The notes below the pieces were generated by a model. That model did not search any database and was not told where the DNA came from. It saw nothing but the letters and a program-made list of their open reading frames with translations. A stretch of 64,000 nt of DNA. Origin: Polynucleobacter aenigmaticus. Its GTDB lineage: Bacteria > Pseudomonadota > Gammaproteobacteria > Burkholderiales > Burkholderiaceae. The stretch is taken from NCBI RefSeq assembly GCF_002206635.1, contig NZ_NGUO01000004.1, positions 62,001-126,000 on the forward strand, given 5' to 3'. Each line of letters starts with the position of its first letter. Position 1 is the stretch's first letter. Shown here one piece after another: positions 9,762-18,854 of this stretch. The position numbers were made by a program, and so were the translations under genes.

Positions 9762-12182
9762 TTAGCCGCAAGTACCGATAAATCCGCAGCTAGTGCAGTA
9801 TTCGCAGCCGTCCCTTTTAATCAAAGCATGCGCCCCACAATCTGGGCATTTTTTACCTGCAATTAGTCCATTACTACTCACTTTTTGGCTATCGACCTCC
9901 CCGATAGTAAATTCATCGGAAGCTTTAAATTCATCTATCCCTCTTTTAGCCAAAATATTCTCAATGGCAAATGCCACCGCCGCTACCTCTGAGTCATGCC
10001 ACATCGGGGCCAGTGCACCATCTTGCTTTTTCTTGGTTCCCAAGCGAACAGGTCCCCTGTCCCAGGCAACTTTTTTCATATCACTAAGGGCTCTAGCTAA
10101 AAAACCACCTCGAGCTGCTAAAGACAACATACGCATGCTAGAGGTAATCCACTGCTGAGACTCCCCACTCTGTCCAACTGGCATGAAGAACTCAATCGCC
10201 CGCTCAACGCTGGCTTTTTTGCCATCCGCTATACCCTCAACAGTTAAGAAAGAAATGATGAGGTAAAGCGTTTTCTGCCCATCCTGGGTCCAATAGCTTA
10301 TTTTTTCAGCTACGGCCGGTAACTCACCATTGGGCCTGCGATCTACTACTTTTTTGGAAGGATTGCTTCTCCAATCTTCAGTATCAAGATCGGAAACTGA
10401 ACTAGCATCCGAGGGAGATGGCGTGACAGTAAGCACTGAGCCCAAAATACTATTTGGACGATATGTTGCCAAACCCTTTAACTTAGACTTCCAGGCCGTT
10501 AAATACAAATCTTTAAATTTGTCATATACATAATCAGCAGGCACGTTTACTGTCTTTGATATTGCCGTATCAATGAACGGCTGTACTGCCTCCATCATTA
10601 AGATATGGTCTTCTGCAGACATCTCTAATGCGGTTACAAAATACTCCGGTAGTTCATTTACATCCCCACCTAAATCACGATACATTCTCCATGCATGATC
10701 TTCAACGGCATACTCCTTAGTAGATCCATCTGCCTCCCTCTTTTTCCTGGTGTAAACCCAAGAAAATGGTGGCTCAATCCCATTGGAAGCATTATCAGCA
10801 AATGCCAGGCTGACAGTACCAGTGGGGGCAATAGATAAGAGGTGGCTATTTCTCAATCCATGCTTGCGAATTTTATCCTTTAGGTCCTCACTAAGCCGAC
10901 TAGCAAAGTTTCCGCCAGAAAGGTAATGCTCAATATCTAATTTGGGAAATGCGCCCTTCTCTTGGGCTAGCTCAACTGAAGCCTCATAAGATATATCACG
11001 CAGTTGTTCAGAAATTTCAGCTGCTTTTAAACGCCCAGCAGTGCTGTTATAGGGAAGCTTTAGCATAATCAAGGCATCACCTAAGCCAGTAAAGCCTACG
11101 CCAATACGGCGCTTAGACTGCGCCTCAAGTCCCTGCTCTTTAAGCGGCCAATAAGTGACATCCAGAACGTTATCTAACATTCTGACTTGGGTCTTGACTA
11201 CTTTGGTAAATTTTTCAAAATCAAAATAAGGCTCACCCCCAAATCCAAATGGGTTGACTACGAATTTAGGAAGAATGATCGGACCTAGGTCACAGCAACC
11301 ATAGGGTGGTAATGGTTGTTCACCACAAGGATTTGTAGCATCAATACTCTCGCAGTAATACAAATTATTATCGCGATTAATGTTATCCAAAAACAAAATG
11401 CCGGGCTCCGCAAAATCATAGGCTGATTGCATCACCGCATCCCAGATTTCTCTAGCTTTTAATATTTTGTAAATCCAAAGTCCATCCGCCCTTTGAGTTG
11501 CCCCACTAGCAATTAATAATTCACCTGGTTTAGCTTTATGAATGAGCTCAATATCACCATCTCTTTCGACGGCTTTCATAAAGGTATCTGACACTCCAAC
11601 AGAAACGTTAAAGTTATTCCATCTGCCAGGGGTACGTTTTGCGGTAATAAATTCCAGTACGTCCGGATGGTCAATGCGCAAGACACCCATTTGGGCGCCT
11701 CGTCTAGCTCCTGCACTTTCGACAGTAGAGCAGGATTGATCAAATACATTGATATAACTACATGGACCCGATGCGATTGAGGCAGTTCCTTTTACTTCTG
11801 CGCCCTTAGGTCGTATGCGCGAGAAATCGTATCCGACTCCACCGCCTCGGCGCATGGTTTCAGCAGCCTGCTTTAGTGCCTCATAAATTCCTGGATATCC
11901 ATCTTCATCCAAATCCTGAATGCAGTCTCCTACGGGTTGCACGAAGCAATTAATTAACGTTGCCTTTATAGCCGTACCTGCTGAACTCATAATGCGACCA
12001 GCGCCAATTGCTCCCGCTTCAAAGTTATCTAAGAATCGTTGCTCAATCTCACTTCGAATCGACGCATCCTCAACCGAAGCGAGGCTCTTAGCGACTCGAG
12101 CATAAATAGTTTGCGCGTCCACTTCCCCACTCTTGAGGTACTTCTCAGATAAAACATCTAAACTAATTGGCTGCATAAGCAT
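9762..12182 (-). CDS. nrdJ: Adenosylcobalamin-dependent ribonucleotide reductase (class II)
   Basis: Class II ribonucleoside-diphosphate reductase of about 806 residues that makes deoxyribonucleotides with a cobalamin-generated thiyl radical and works with or without oxygen. The barrel motif NPCGEQPLPPYGCCDLG (near residue 285) holds the radical cysteine with its Asn and Glu neighbours. The C-terminus ends in a zinc-ribbon-like CPDCGAHALIKRDGCEYC followed by a terminal cysteine, as in NrdJ. Starts at 12200, 12182 and 12176 are possible; GGAG lies 10 nt before the ATG at 12182. The start overlaps the end of the upstream oxidoreductase gene, so translation is probably coupled. It is last in the PAS-nnrS-NMO-nrdJ unit, and the btu locus at 47-51.7 kb would supply its cofactor. 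Confidence 0.95.
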   Translation of the reverse strand: MLMQPISLDVLSEKYLKSGEVDAQTIYARVAKSLASVEDASIRSEIEQRFLDNFEAGAIGAGRIMSSAGTAIKATLINCFVQPVGDCIQDLDEDGYPGIYEALKQAAETMRRGGGVGYDFSRIRPKGAEVKGTASIASGPCSYINVFDQSCSTVESAGARRGAQMGVLRIDHPDVLEFITAKRTPGRWNNFNVSVGVSDTFMKAVERDGDIELIHKAKPGELLIASGATQRADGLWIYKILKAREIWDAVMQSAYDFAEPGILFLDNINRDNNLYYCESIDATNPCGEQPLPPYGCCDLGPIILPKFVVNPFGFGGEPYFDFEKFTKVVKTQVRMLDNVLDVTYWPLKEQGLEAQSKRRIGVGFTGLGDALIMLKLPYNSTAGRLKAAEISEQLRDISYEASVELAQEKGAFPKLDIEHYLSGGNFASRLSEDLKDKIRKHGLRNSHLLSIAPTGTVSLAFADNASNGIEPPFSWVYTRKKREADGSTKEYAVEDHAWRMYRDLGGDVNELPEYFVTALEMSAEDHILMMEAVQPFIDTAISKTVNVPADYVYDKFKDLYLTAWKSKLKGLATYRPNSILGSVLTVTPSPSDASSVSDLDTEDWRSNPSKKVVDRRPNGELPAVAEKISYWTQDGQKTLYLIISFLTVEGIADGKKASVERAIEFFMPVGQSGESQQWITSSMRMLSLAARGGFLARALSDMKKVAWDRGPVRLGTKKKQDGALAPMWHDSEVAAVAFAIENILAKRGIDEFKASDEFTIGEVDSQKVSSNGLIAGKKCPDCGAHALIKRDGCEYCTSCGFIGTCG

Positions 12183-13383
12183 GATTCGATAGCTCCACAT
12201 CTGATAATAAGCGGGTGATTAAATCCATCACAGGACGTATCTCATTGCCAAAAGGCAGCAATCCAGCGCCCCTAAAAAATAAACCTTTTTGTACATTTCC
12301 TGTTAAGGCGCTTCCCAATACCTTGTCGATGCAGAATTGTCCCCAAGCCTCATTACCATCGCGCAAACCACAGTCATGGAGGCAATCAAAAATCATAGTA
12401 CAACGCGGCTTCTTGCGAGCGGTGCCCTGTAAAATACTTTCAACTTTTAAATATTTACCAAGCCACGGTGTTTTGACTGCTCTTGCTGGTAGGCCTGCAA
12501 CACTCAAAAACTCAACCAAGTCTTCTTTTGTTGCATTAGCTAAGACTTGTTTAAATGCATCGTCAGCATCACTTTCACATGTCACCGCAAATGCAGTGCC
12601 AAGCTGCACACCAGATGCGCCAAGCCCCTGCAACCTTTTTATATCTTGCAAACTAGAGATGCCGCCAGCTGCTATCAATGGAATTTTTCCTTCAATACCT
12701 AGAGTCTTAAAAATCTCCAGAACCTCGGGAATCACATTTTCAAAATTAAATTTCGGGTTATGGATATCTGCCACACTAGCAGCCCCTACATGGCCACCTG
12801 CTAATCGGGGATTTTCAATCACAATAGCATCTGGTAGTCGCCCTTTTTTCATCCACTTTTTTACAAGTAACTGCACGCCCCTCGATTCAGACAGGATTGG
12901 AATTAACATCGCATTTGGATAATCTGCCGCTAAATCCGGTAAATCCAATGGCAATCCTGCGCCCACAACAATGGCATCAGCACCATTTTCTAATGAGCAG
13001 CGCACATACGCCGCATATTCGTTGACGGCTTTCATCACATTGACCGCAATCAACCCAAATCCTTTTGATTCCCCTTTTGCAAGAATAATCTCTCTTTTAA
13101 GTGCCTCTAAATTAGCAAGGTTAATTGCATCCTTACTATCGGAACACGGTAGCAGATGTTGGGTTTCTTTCATCAGGTCAGGATGATGTCGCCTTAGATC
13201 GATTGATGAGATTGTGCCAACACCACCAGTTACCGCCACTGCCCCCGCAAGACGATGCGCCGAGACACCCACACCCATGCCGCCTTGCACAATAGGAAGC
13301 ACCGATTTCCCTTTAATAACTAGCGGGGAAGCGCCACTTTTTGCTAGTAATGCTTCAGAGATTGGGGGAATGAAGTTTGTCAT
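12163..13383 (-). CDS. Nitronate monooxygenase-like flavin oxidoreductase
   Basis: FMN-dependent TIM-barrel protein of about 406 residues in the nitronate monooxygenase/2-nitropropane dioxygenase family. Visible motifs are the N-terminal VQGGMGVGVSAHRLAG, the central VVGAGLPLDLPDL, the phosphate-binding AAGGISSLQDIKRL and GASGVQLGTAF. A C-terminal cysteine-rich stretch (RCTMIFDCLHDCGLRDG, then a later Cys) is unlike short nitronate monooxygenases and could bind metal. The ATG at 13383 is preferred over 13395 because GGAT lies 8 nt before it. Its place between nnrS and nrdJ suggests detoxification of a nitrogen compound or a redox role; the substrate is not known from sequence, and FabK-like or other flavin oxidoreductase roles remain possible. 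Confidence 0.82.
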   Translation of the reverse strand: MTNFIPPISEALLAKSGASPLVIKGKSVLPIVQGGMGVGVSAHRLAGAVAVTGGVGTISSIDLRRHHPDLMKETQHLLPCSDSKDAINLANLEALKREIILAKGESKGFGLIAVNVMKAVNEYAAYVRCSLENGADAIVVGAGLPLDLPDLAADYPNAMLIPILSESRGVQLLVKKWMKKGRLPDAIVIENPRLAGGHVGAASVADIHNPKFNFENVIPEVLEIFKTLGIEGKIPLIAAGGISSLQDIKRLQGLGASGVQLGTAFAVTCESDADDAFKQVLANATKEDLVEFLSVAGLPARAVKTPWLGKYLKVESILQGTARKKPRCTMIFDCLHDCGLRDGNEAWGQFCIDKVLGSALTGNVQKGLFFRGAGLLPFGNEIRPVMDLITRLLSDVELSNHAYAAN

Positions 13384-13431
13384 TGGCTTATCCATATAAG
13401 AGAGTGCGCCATAAATTGAAAATAGATCAAT

Positions 13432-14595
13432 CTATCCTGCTTGCTCATCAAATCGAGCTCTAGTTAACCAGGGGAGATATTTAAAGATGTAAAGAATGAA
13501 AGTGAGGCACCAGCACACGCCAGCCAAACCAATCGTTGCATGAAACCAGACGCCCGTTGTTACATGGGCAATCATCCAAATGATGGCCGTTAATTGAACC
13601 AATACATAACAAGTTTTTTCAATGTATCCCGCGTTTATTTTCCGGCCAGTATGACCCATTGCCGTTCTGGTAATCATGCCAATGATGAGGCCGCCAGTAG
13701 CGCCAATGCCAAATGCATGCAATGCGATATACACAGATAGGATGCCTAATGATGACAATCCTAGAAAAATAAACCCTAAAGACATCCATCCATAGGCAGC
13801 ATGCAACACCCATACCATCGGCTTAGACACCGTTGCCAAAGGCCTCCAGCCCCATTGCAAAATTAGTTGCAGACAGCCAGCAAGAAAGCAAATAATCGAG
13901 GTGAGGTAGTTACTGGATGAAAATATATAAAGCAGAAAGGCGCTTGCACTACAAATCAATGTGATATTTGCAAGATTTTTACTTTTAAATTGATGCAAAC
14001 CGGCAATAGCATTGGCTGTAAAACTGGGGATCACCCGACCACCGATCATGATCTCTATCATCACAATTAAAAATAATGAGGCCATTAAAACTGTATTGGC
14101 ATCTATGTTCATTCGCCCGTAAGCTGATAAGTAGAATAATCCATTGAGCAGTCCAAGCAAACTCAGTATCAGTGGTAAAAATAGATTTCTGGTCATTTTC
14201 CTTTGCACAATGAGCTTGCCTATGACTACCGCAATGGTTGGCAAGAAGAGTACGTCAACAATCGCCAAATTAGGGCTCACTAGGGGCCCAAGTCGACCGG
14301 CAATCCAAAGTACAGCCAGCAGCATCAATGAGAAACCTTTGGGTGTATCTAAACCCGTCCAAGATTGAACCGCTGTGAGTGCGAACCCAACAATAACAGT
14401 TGCAGCAAAACCAAAAATCATTTCGTGGGCATGCCATTGAATGCCTGGAATAGACCCTATATTCCTCACTCCAGATCCACTAAGCTCCAGCAACCATTCC
14501 ATAATTGCGATTACAGACCAAAACGCCGCTAGTAAGTAAAAGGGTCTAAAACCTAAGTCAAATAAAGGAAGGTAGCGCTTTGAAATTACCTGCAT
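13432..14595 (-). CDS. nnrS: NnrS family heme/copper membrane protein
   Basis: Polytopic inner-membrane protein of 387 residues with about 12 hydrophobic segments. The start LFDLGFRPFYLLAAFW, the histidine motif GIQWHAHEMIFGFAATVIVGF and the later HAFGIGATGGLIIGMITRTAMGHTGR are characteristic of NnrS. NnrS proteins bind heme and copper and protect cells against nitric oxide and its metal complexes. It begins 3 nt after the PAS-only gene stops and is followed by the nitronate monooxygenase-like gene, so these form one transcript. Its position suits a cell that makes nitrite and traces of NO during nitrate respiration. The biochemical activity of the family is still not firmly defined. Confidence 0.94.
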   Translation of the reverse strand: MQVISKRYLPLFDLGFRPFYLLAAFWSVIAIMEWLLELSGSGVRNIGSIPGIQWHAHEMIFGFAATVIVGFALTAVQSWTGLDTPKGFSLMLLAVLWIAGRLGPLVSPNLAIVDVLFLPTIAVVIGKLIVQRKMTRNLFLPLILSLLGLLNGLFYLSAYGRMNIDANTVLMASLFLIVMIEIMIGGRVIPSFTANAIAGLHQFKSKNLANITLICSASAFLLYIFSSSNYLTSIICFLAGCLQLILQWGWRPLATVSKPMVWVLHAAYGWMSLGFIFLGLSSLGILSVYIALHAFGIGATGGLIIGMITRTAMGHTGRKINAGYIEKTCYVLVQLTAIIWMIAHVTTGVWFHATIGLAGVCWCLTFILYIFKYLPWLTRARFDEQAG

Positions 14596-14598
14596 TAC

Positions 14599-15018
14599 CT
14601 AAACCTTTGCCTCAAGCTCGGAAATCCGTTTTTTCAAACTACGGTCCAACTGGAAGCGCTCAGTGTCATCCCTCACCACGGCTGCAATAGCGACTACAAC
14701 GCCATCTTCATTCGTCAACATAGCCACAGTAAAGGCAATAGATAAAGCCTTACCCTCTTTATGAATGGCTGGAACCGTTAATAAGGTACTGCCGTAGCGA
14801 GTAGTCCCGCTTTGCATTGATTTTCTGTAGCCATCCCAATGACGCTCCCTAAACCGCTCTGGGGTAATAATGTCTAAACTCTTACCCACAGCTTCGCCAG
14901 CAGAATATCCAAATATTCTTTCTGCGGCCTGATTCCAAAAAACAATATTGCCATTGGCATCAGAAATAACCACCCCATCACCCATCACTTTGGCTAACTG
15001 CTCAAAATCAATCTGCAT
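14599..15018 (-). CDS. Stand-alone PAS domain protein, copy 1
   Basis: Single PAS (S-box) domain of about 139 residues with no attached output domain and a short amphipathic C-terminal helix (SLKKRISELEAKV) that could dimerise. The core motifs VVISDANGNIVFWNQAAERI and FGYSAGEAVGK are clear. In the F-helix, RERHWDGY carries a histidine (His60 from the ATG) at the position of the heme ligand in FixL and E. coli DosP; the distal Arg of FixL appears to be replaced by Leu. The ATG at 15018 has GGGAG 12 nt upstream; a TTG start at 15024 would have better spacing. It heads the nnrS-NMO-nrdJ operon. Two close paralogues lie at 23.7 and 42.2 kb. Ligand and partner are not known. Confidence 0.88.
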   Translation of the reverse strand: MQIDFEQLAKVMGDGVVISDANGNIVFWNQAAERIFGYSAGEAVGKSLDIITPERFRERHWDGYRKSMQSGTTRYGSTLLTVPAIHKEGKALSIAFTVAMLTNEDGVVVAIAAVVRDDTERFQLDRSLKKRISELEAKV

Positions 15019-15174
15019 ATTCAAATACAACTCCCGTAATTTAGGCCATAAGATATTGGCCTTATCGATTTAAGTTGTATGGAATTTTCTTCGCATCCCC
15101 TTCTGATTGAAATAGCTCTATAGAACTATGGACATGCTCTGGATCTATTAAATATCATCAAAGGGGAGGATCTT

Positions 15175-15216
15175 TTGTTTTAAATCAAATGCTAGGTCGA
15201 AAAATTGAATTTAAAT
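15175..15216 (+). promoter_or_regulatory. FNR-type box with matching -10 element
   Basis: TTGTT-N4-ATCAA at 15175-15188 matches 9 of 10 positions of the FNR/Anr consensus. Its centre (15181.5) is 41.5 nt upstream of a start point near 15223 that would be set by the TTAAAT hexamer at 15211-15216. This is the geometry of a class II FNR-activated promoter driving the CopD-like gene at 15282. The same box is about 160 nt upstream of the divergent PAS-nnrS-NMO-nrdJ operon and could serve both. The match was found by eye. Confidence 0.5.
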
Positions 15217-15281
15217 GGGGTCGGGTATGGTGTCTTGATGATTGAGGCTCCTTTTCAACCTAACATCAATAGGAGGTACCG

Positions 15282-15659
15282 ATGAGCGGCTTAACGATCG
15301 CTAGAGCCATTCACATTCTGAGTATTGTTATTTGGATTGGAGGGGTGAGCTTTGTGACAGTCATTATTCTTCCAGCCATTAAATCGCAACTTAGTTTTGC
15401 ACAACAAGAATCTATTTTTCAATTAATCGAAAATAGATTTGCAAAACTCGCAAAGTGGATGGTTGTCATTGCTGGCGTTAGCGGCTTTTATATGGTTTAC
15501 CAATTGGATGGCTGGGATCGATTCTTAGATATTCAGTTCTTTTGGTTACACGCCATGGTATTGGTATGGAGTATTTTTATGCTGGCGCTCTTTGTAGTTG
15601 AACCCATCCTGGTCAAAAAAAAACGTCAAAAATCGTCACGATCCAAAGCAAGCTCTTAA
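15282..15659 (+). CDS. Small CopD-like integral membrane protein
   Basis: Membrane protein of 125 residues with four predicted helices and a Lys/Arg-rich C-terminus. The first helix, RAIHILSIVIWIGG, and the later WLHAMVLVW histidine resemble the CopD/heme-binding small membrane protein superfamily, in which paired intramembrane histidines bind heme or copper. The ribosome site AGGAGG ends 6 nt before the ATG, one of the strongest in the window. The gene is monocistronic, diverges from the PAS-nnrS operon and has an FNR-type site upstream, suggesting induction at low oxygen. Function is not known. The family assignment rests on motif pattern only. Confidence 0.72.
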   Translation: MSGLTIARAIHILSIVIWIGGVSFVTVIILPAIKSQLSFAQQESIFQLIENRFAKLAKWMVVIAGVSGFYMVYQLDGWDRFLDIQFFWLHAMVLVWSIFMLALFVVEPILVKKKRQKSSRSKASS

Positions 15660-15856
15660 AATTATCTTGCGACTGCATATTATTTTATTAACTTTTAGCC
15701 TGCTGACGGTCTTTTTGGCGGTACTTGGGGCTCATGGTTCGCTTTACTAAAAAATTGGCTATGTGAGTCTGCTGATTGCACGTATTAAGACAAGATCATG
15801 GGCAAGCCCTTGTTTAATCAGGGCATCGTATAGCTATATGGAGATTGAGTCTGCAA

Positions 15857-15885
15857 TAAAAAATACCCTGCAAAAGCAGGGTATT
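15857..15885 (-). terminator. Rho-independent terminator of the decarboxylase gene
   Basis: Ten-base-pair stem (15862-15871 with 15876-15885, AATACCCTGC against GCAGGGTATT) with a four-base loop, followed on the minus strand by a run of T. It lies 27 nt after the stop codon of the decarboxylase gene. Confidence 0.88.
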
Positions 15886-15911
15886 AGTATGGGTGGATCG
15901 TTCGACCTTAC

Positions 15912-18179
15912 TTACAGAGTGATATCAGGTTCTTGCCGAACGCAATCAACATAGTACTCGCTACGTCCATCAATATCGCCCTTAACCAATCCATGAATAT
16001 CTGTCTCAAAACCAGGGAATTGCGCATTGAAGTCACGCGCAAAGTAGAGATAGTCAATGATGCGTTTATTGAAACGCTCACCAGGGATTAGCAATGGAAT
16101 ACCTGGGGGGTATGGCGTTACCAACATCGCTGTAATACGATCTTCTAATTGATCTAAGGGTACGCGATCTACTTCCTTATGGGCCATCTTGGCCCAAGCC
16201 TCTGAAGGCATCATGGCGGGAACCATATCGGAGGTGTACATCTCTGTAGTCATGACGGCCACATTACGACTCTTATAGAACTCATGAATCTGCTGGCAAA
16301 TATCTTTGAGGCCAACACGCTCATATCGAGGATGTTTGGCGACAAACTCTGGTAACACTTTCCAGAGGGGGGCATTCTTATCAATGTGATCCTTGAACTG
16401 CTGCAACTCAGTTACCAAGGTATTCCAACGACCTTTGGTAATGCCGATAGTGAACATGATGAAGAAGGAGTACAAGCCACACTTCTCTACGATCACACCA
16501 TGCTCTGCTAAGTACTTAGTCACAATACTCGCTGGAATGCCCATTGAACCGAAGTTACCTTCGATATCCAAACCAGGCGTCACCACTGTTGCCTTAATTG
16601 GATCAAGCATGTTGAAGTCTTTTGCCACCTTTCCAAAGTCATGCCAGCTAGCACTTGGCTCCAAAATCCAATCAGAGCGCTCACCAATACCTTCTTCGGT
16701 TAAGTGATCTGGGCCCCAAACCTTGAACCACCAGTCAGCGCCAAACTTATCATCCACTTCGCGCATCGCACGACGGAAGTCCATTGCTTCAGCAATCGAC
16801 TCCTCCACCAGCGTAGTACCGCCAGGAGACTCCATCATGGCTGCCGAGACGTCGCAAGATGCAATGATGGCGTACTGTGGGCTAGTAGAGGTGTGCATCA
16901 AGTAAGCCTCATTAAAGCAATCACGATCTAACTTGGTATCTTCTGCATCCTGCACCAATACCTGCGAAGCTTGTGAAAGACCAGCCAACAACTTGTGAGT
17001 AGATTGGGTGGCGAACATTAAACTCTTTTTAGTGCGCTTACGATCAGAACCAATCGCGTGCATATCTTTATAAAAGGGATGGAAAGCAGCATGAGGCAAC
17101 CAAGCTTCATCGAAATGCAATGAGTCCACCCTGCCATCGAGCATCTCTTTGATCATCTCGACGTTGTAGATAATGCCGTCGTAGGTACTTTGCGTTAGCG
17201 TCATGACGCGTGGCACTACATTTTTATTCTTAATAAATGGATTGGCATCAATTTTCTTCTTAATATTCGCCCACTCAAATTCTTCTTTAGGAATCGGGCC
17301 AATAATGCCAAGATGATTGCGGGTTGGCATCAAGAAAATAGGAATCGCACCCATCATCGTGATTGAATGAATCACCGACTTGTGGCAATTGCGATCCACC
17401 AGCACCACGTCACCAGGAGCAACAGTAGAGTGCCAAACAATTTTGTTTGAAGTAGATGTGCCATTTGTTACAAAAAACAAATGATCGGCATTAAAGATAC
17501 GCGCAGCATTGCGCTCACTTTGCAATACAGGACCAGTGTGATCTAACAACTGCCCCAACTCTTCAACGGCATTGCATACGTCAGCGCGCAACATATTCTC
17601 ACCAAAGAATTGATGGAACATGCGGCCTACTGGGCTCTTTAAAAAAGCAACACCACCTGAATGTCCCGGACAATGCCAAGAGTAAGAACCTTCGGAAGCG
17701 TAATTAGTTAAAGCGCGGAAGAATGGAGGTGCTAATGAGTCAAGATAAACCCTCGCTTCGCGAATAATATGGCGCGCTACAAACTCTGGCGTATCTTCAT
17801 TCATATGAATAAAGCCATGCAACTCGCGAAGAATATCGTTAGGCATATGACGGGATGTACGTGTCTCGCCATACAAGAAGATCGGAATATCTTCATTGCG
17901 CTTACGCACCTCAGTAATGAATGCGCGTAAGTTATTTAAGGCAGGCAAATCATGGTCTTCAGAATCAGAAACAAACTCTTCGTCATCAATCGAAACAATA
18001 AAAGTAGAGGCCCGGGACGCTTGCTGCGCAAAGGATGTGAGATCACCATAGCTAGTCAAACCGATGACTTCCATCCCTTCGGTTTCAATGGCTTCAGCTA
18101 AGTCGCGAATACCCGAACCTGAAATATTTTCAGAGCGGAAGTCCTCATCAATAATGATGATTGGGAAACGAAATTTCAT
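15912..18179 (-). CDS. Arginine/lysine/ornithine decarboxylase (biodegradative type)
   Basis: PLP-dependent basic amino acid decarboxylase of 755 residues, the usual length for the AdiA/CadA/SpeF group. It has an N-terminal receiver-like wing domain (FPIIIIDEDFRSENISGSGI), the large PLP domain with the catalytic lysine Lys396 in STHKLLAGLSQ, and the C-terminal domain. The upstream HFDEAWLPHAAFHP segment is the usual cofactor-binding Asp-His region. Substrate choice between arginine, lysine and ornithine cannot be made safely by eye; arginine is common in related betaproteobacteria. It would consume a proton and make a diamine or agmatine for acid tolerance or polyamine supply. It follows dcd by 67 nt on the same strand and ends at a strong terminator. 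Confidence 0.93.
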   Translation of the reverse strand: MKFRFPIIIIDEDFRSENISGSGIRDLAEAIETEGMEVIGLTSYGDLTSFAQQASRASTFIVSIDDEEFVSDSEDHDLPALNNLRAFITEVRKRNEDIPIFLYGETRTSRHMPNDILRELHGFIHMNEDTPEFVARHIIREARVYLDSLAPPFFRALTNYASEGSYSWHCPGHSGGVAFLKSPVGRMFHQFFGENMLRADVCNAVEELGQLLDHTGPVLQSERNAARIFNADHLFFVTNGTSTSNKIVWHSTVAPGDVVLVDRNCHKSVIHSITMMGAIPIFLMPTRNHLGIIGPIPKEEFEWANIKKKIDANPFIKNKNVVPRVMTLTQSTYDGIIYNVEMIKEMLDGRVDSLHFDEAWLPHAAFHPFYKDMHAIGSDRKRTKKSLMFATQSTHKLLAGLSQASQVLVQDAEDTKLDRDCFNEAYLMHTSTSPQYAIIASCDVSAAMMESPGGTTLVEESIAEAMDFRRAMREVDDKFGADWWFKVWGPDHLTEEGIGERSDWILEPSASWHDFGKVAKDFNMLDPIKATVVTPGLDIEGNFGSMGIPASIVTKYLAEHGVIVEKCGLYSFFIMFTIGITKGRWNTLVTELQQFKDHIDKNAPLWKVLPEFVAKHPRYERVGLKDICQQIHEFYKSRNVAVMTTEMYTSDMVPAMMPSEAWAKMAHKEVDRVPLDQLEDRITAMLVTPYPPGIPLLIPGERFNKRIIDYLYFARDFNAQFPGFETDIHGLVKGDIDGRSEYYVDCVRQEPDITL

Positions 18180-18246
18180 GAGTACCCTTTAGGTTTTCCA
18201 GGAAAGCAAATAGACAAGCCGAATATAAGCTACTTAAATGAAAGAA

Positions 18247-18813
18247 TTAAGTCTTAGGAAGGGTAACGCCAACCTGACCTTGATACTTTCCGCCGCGATC
18301 TTTGTACGATGTGCCACACACTTCGTCGCTCTCAAAAAACAGAACTTGTGCACATCCCTCGCCAGCATAAATCTTGGCAGGCAACGGAGTGGTATTAGAA
18401 AACTCTAGAGTCACATAACCTTCCCACTCAGGCTCGAATGGAGTGACATTCACAATAATTCCGCAACGCGCATAAGTACTCTTACCTACGCAGACTGTTA
18501 ATACGCTGCGTGGAATCTTGAAATACTCAACAGTTCTTGCCAATGCAAAAGAGTTCGGCGGAATAATGCAGACCGGACCCTTAAAATCGACAAACGATTG
18601 CTCATCAAAATTCTTCGGATCAACGATTGTGCTGTTGATATTAGTGAAGATCTTGAATTCATCCGCGCAACGAATGTCGTAGCCATAGCTCGAAGTGCCA
18701 TAACTCACAATTTTGTTGCCGGCAGCATCCTGGCGAACTTGGCCAGGTTCAAATGGGCTGATCATGCCTTGCTCGCCCATGCGGCGGATCCAGTGGTCAG
18801 ATTTAATAGTCAT
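18247..18813 (-). CDS. dcd: dCTP deaminase
   Basis: Trimeric enzyme of 188 residues that deaminates dCTP to dUTP in thymidylate synthesis. The family motifs are present: the N-terminal [16 protein letters not shown], the core [22 protein letters not shown] with the catalytic Glu at the end of EPEWEG, and the C-terminal [11 protein letters not shown]. Length is normal. It is transcribed leftwards ahead of the decarboxylase gene and is separated from fdhD by 41 nt on the same strand. Confidence 0.97.
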   Translation of the reverse strand: MTIKSDHWIRRMGEQGMISPFEPGQVRQDAAGNKIVSYGTSSYGYDIRCADEFKIFTNINSTIVDPKNFDEQSFVDFKGPVCIIPPNSFALARTVEYFKIPRSVLTVCVGKSTYARCGIIVNVTPFEPEWEGYVTLEFSNTTPLPAKIYAGEGCAQVLFFESDEVCGTSYKDRGGKYQGQVGVTLPKT

Positions 18814-18854
18814 GGCCGAATTGTAAAACCATCGCCTGACCTACGCCCACCAAT

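Noticed and set aside
15667..15750. 27-residue single-helix reading frame after the CopD-like gene (TTG start)
   Set aside because: No ribosome site, a rare start codon and no recognisable family; hydrophobic content alone is not enough.
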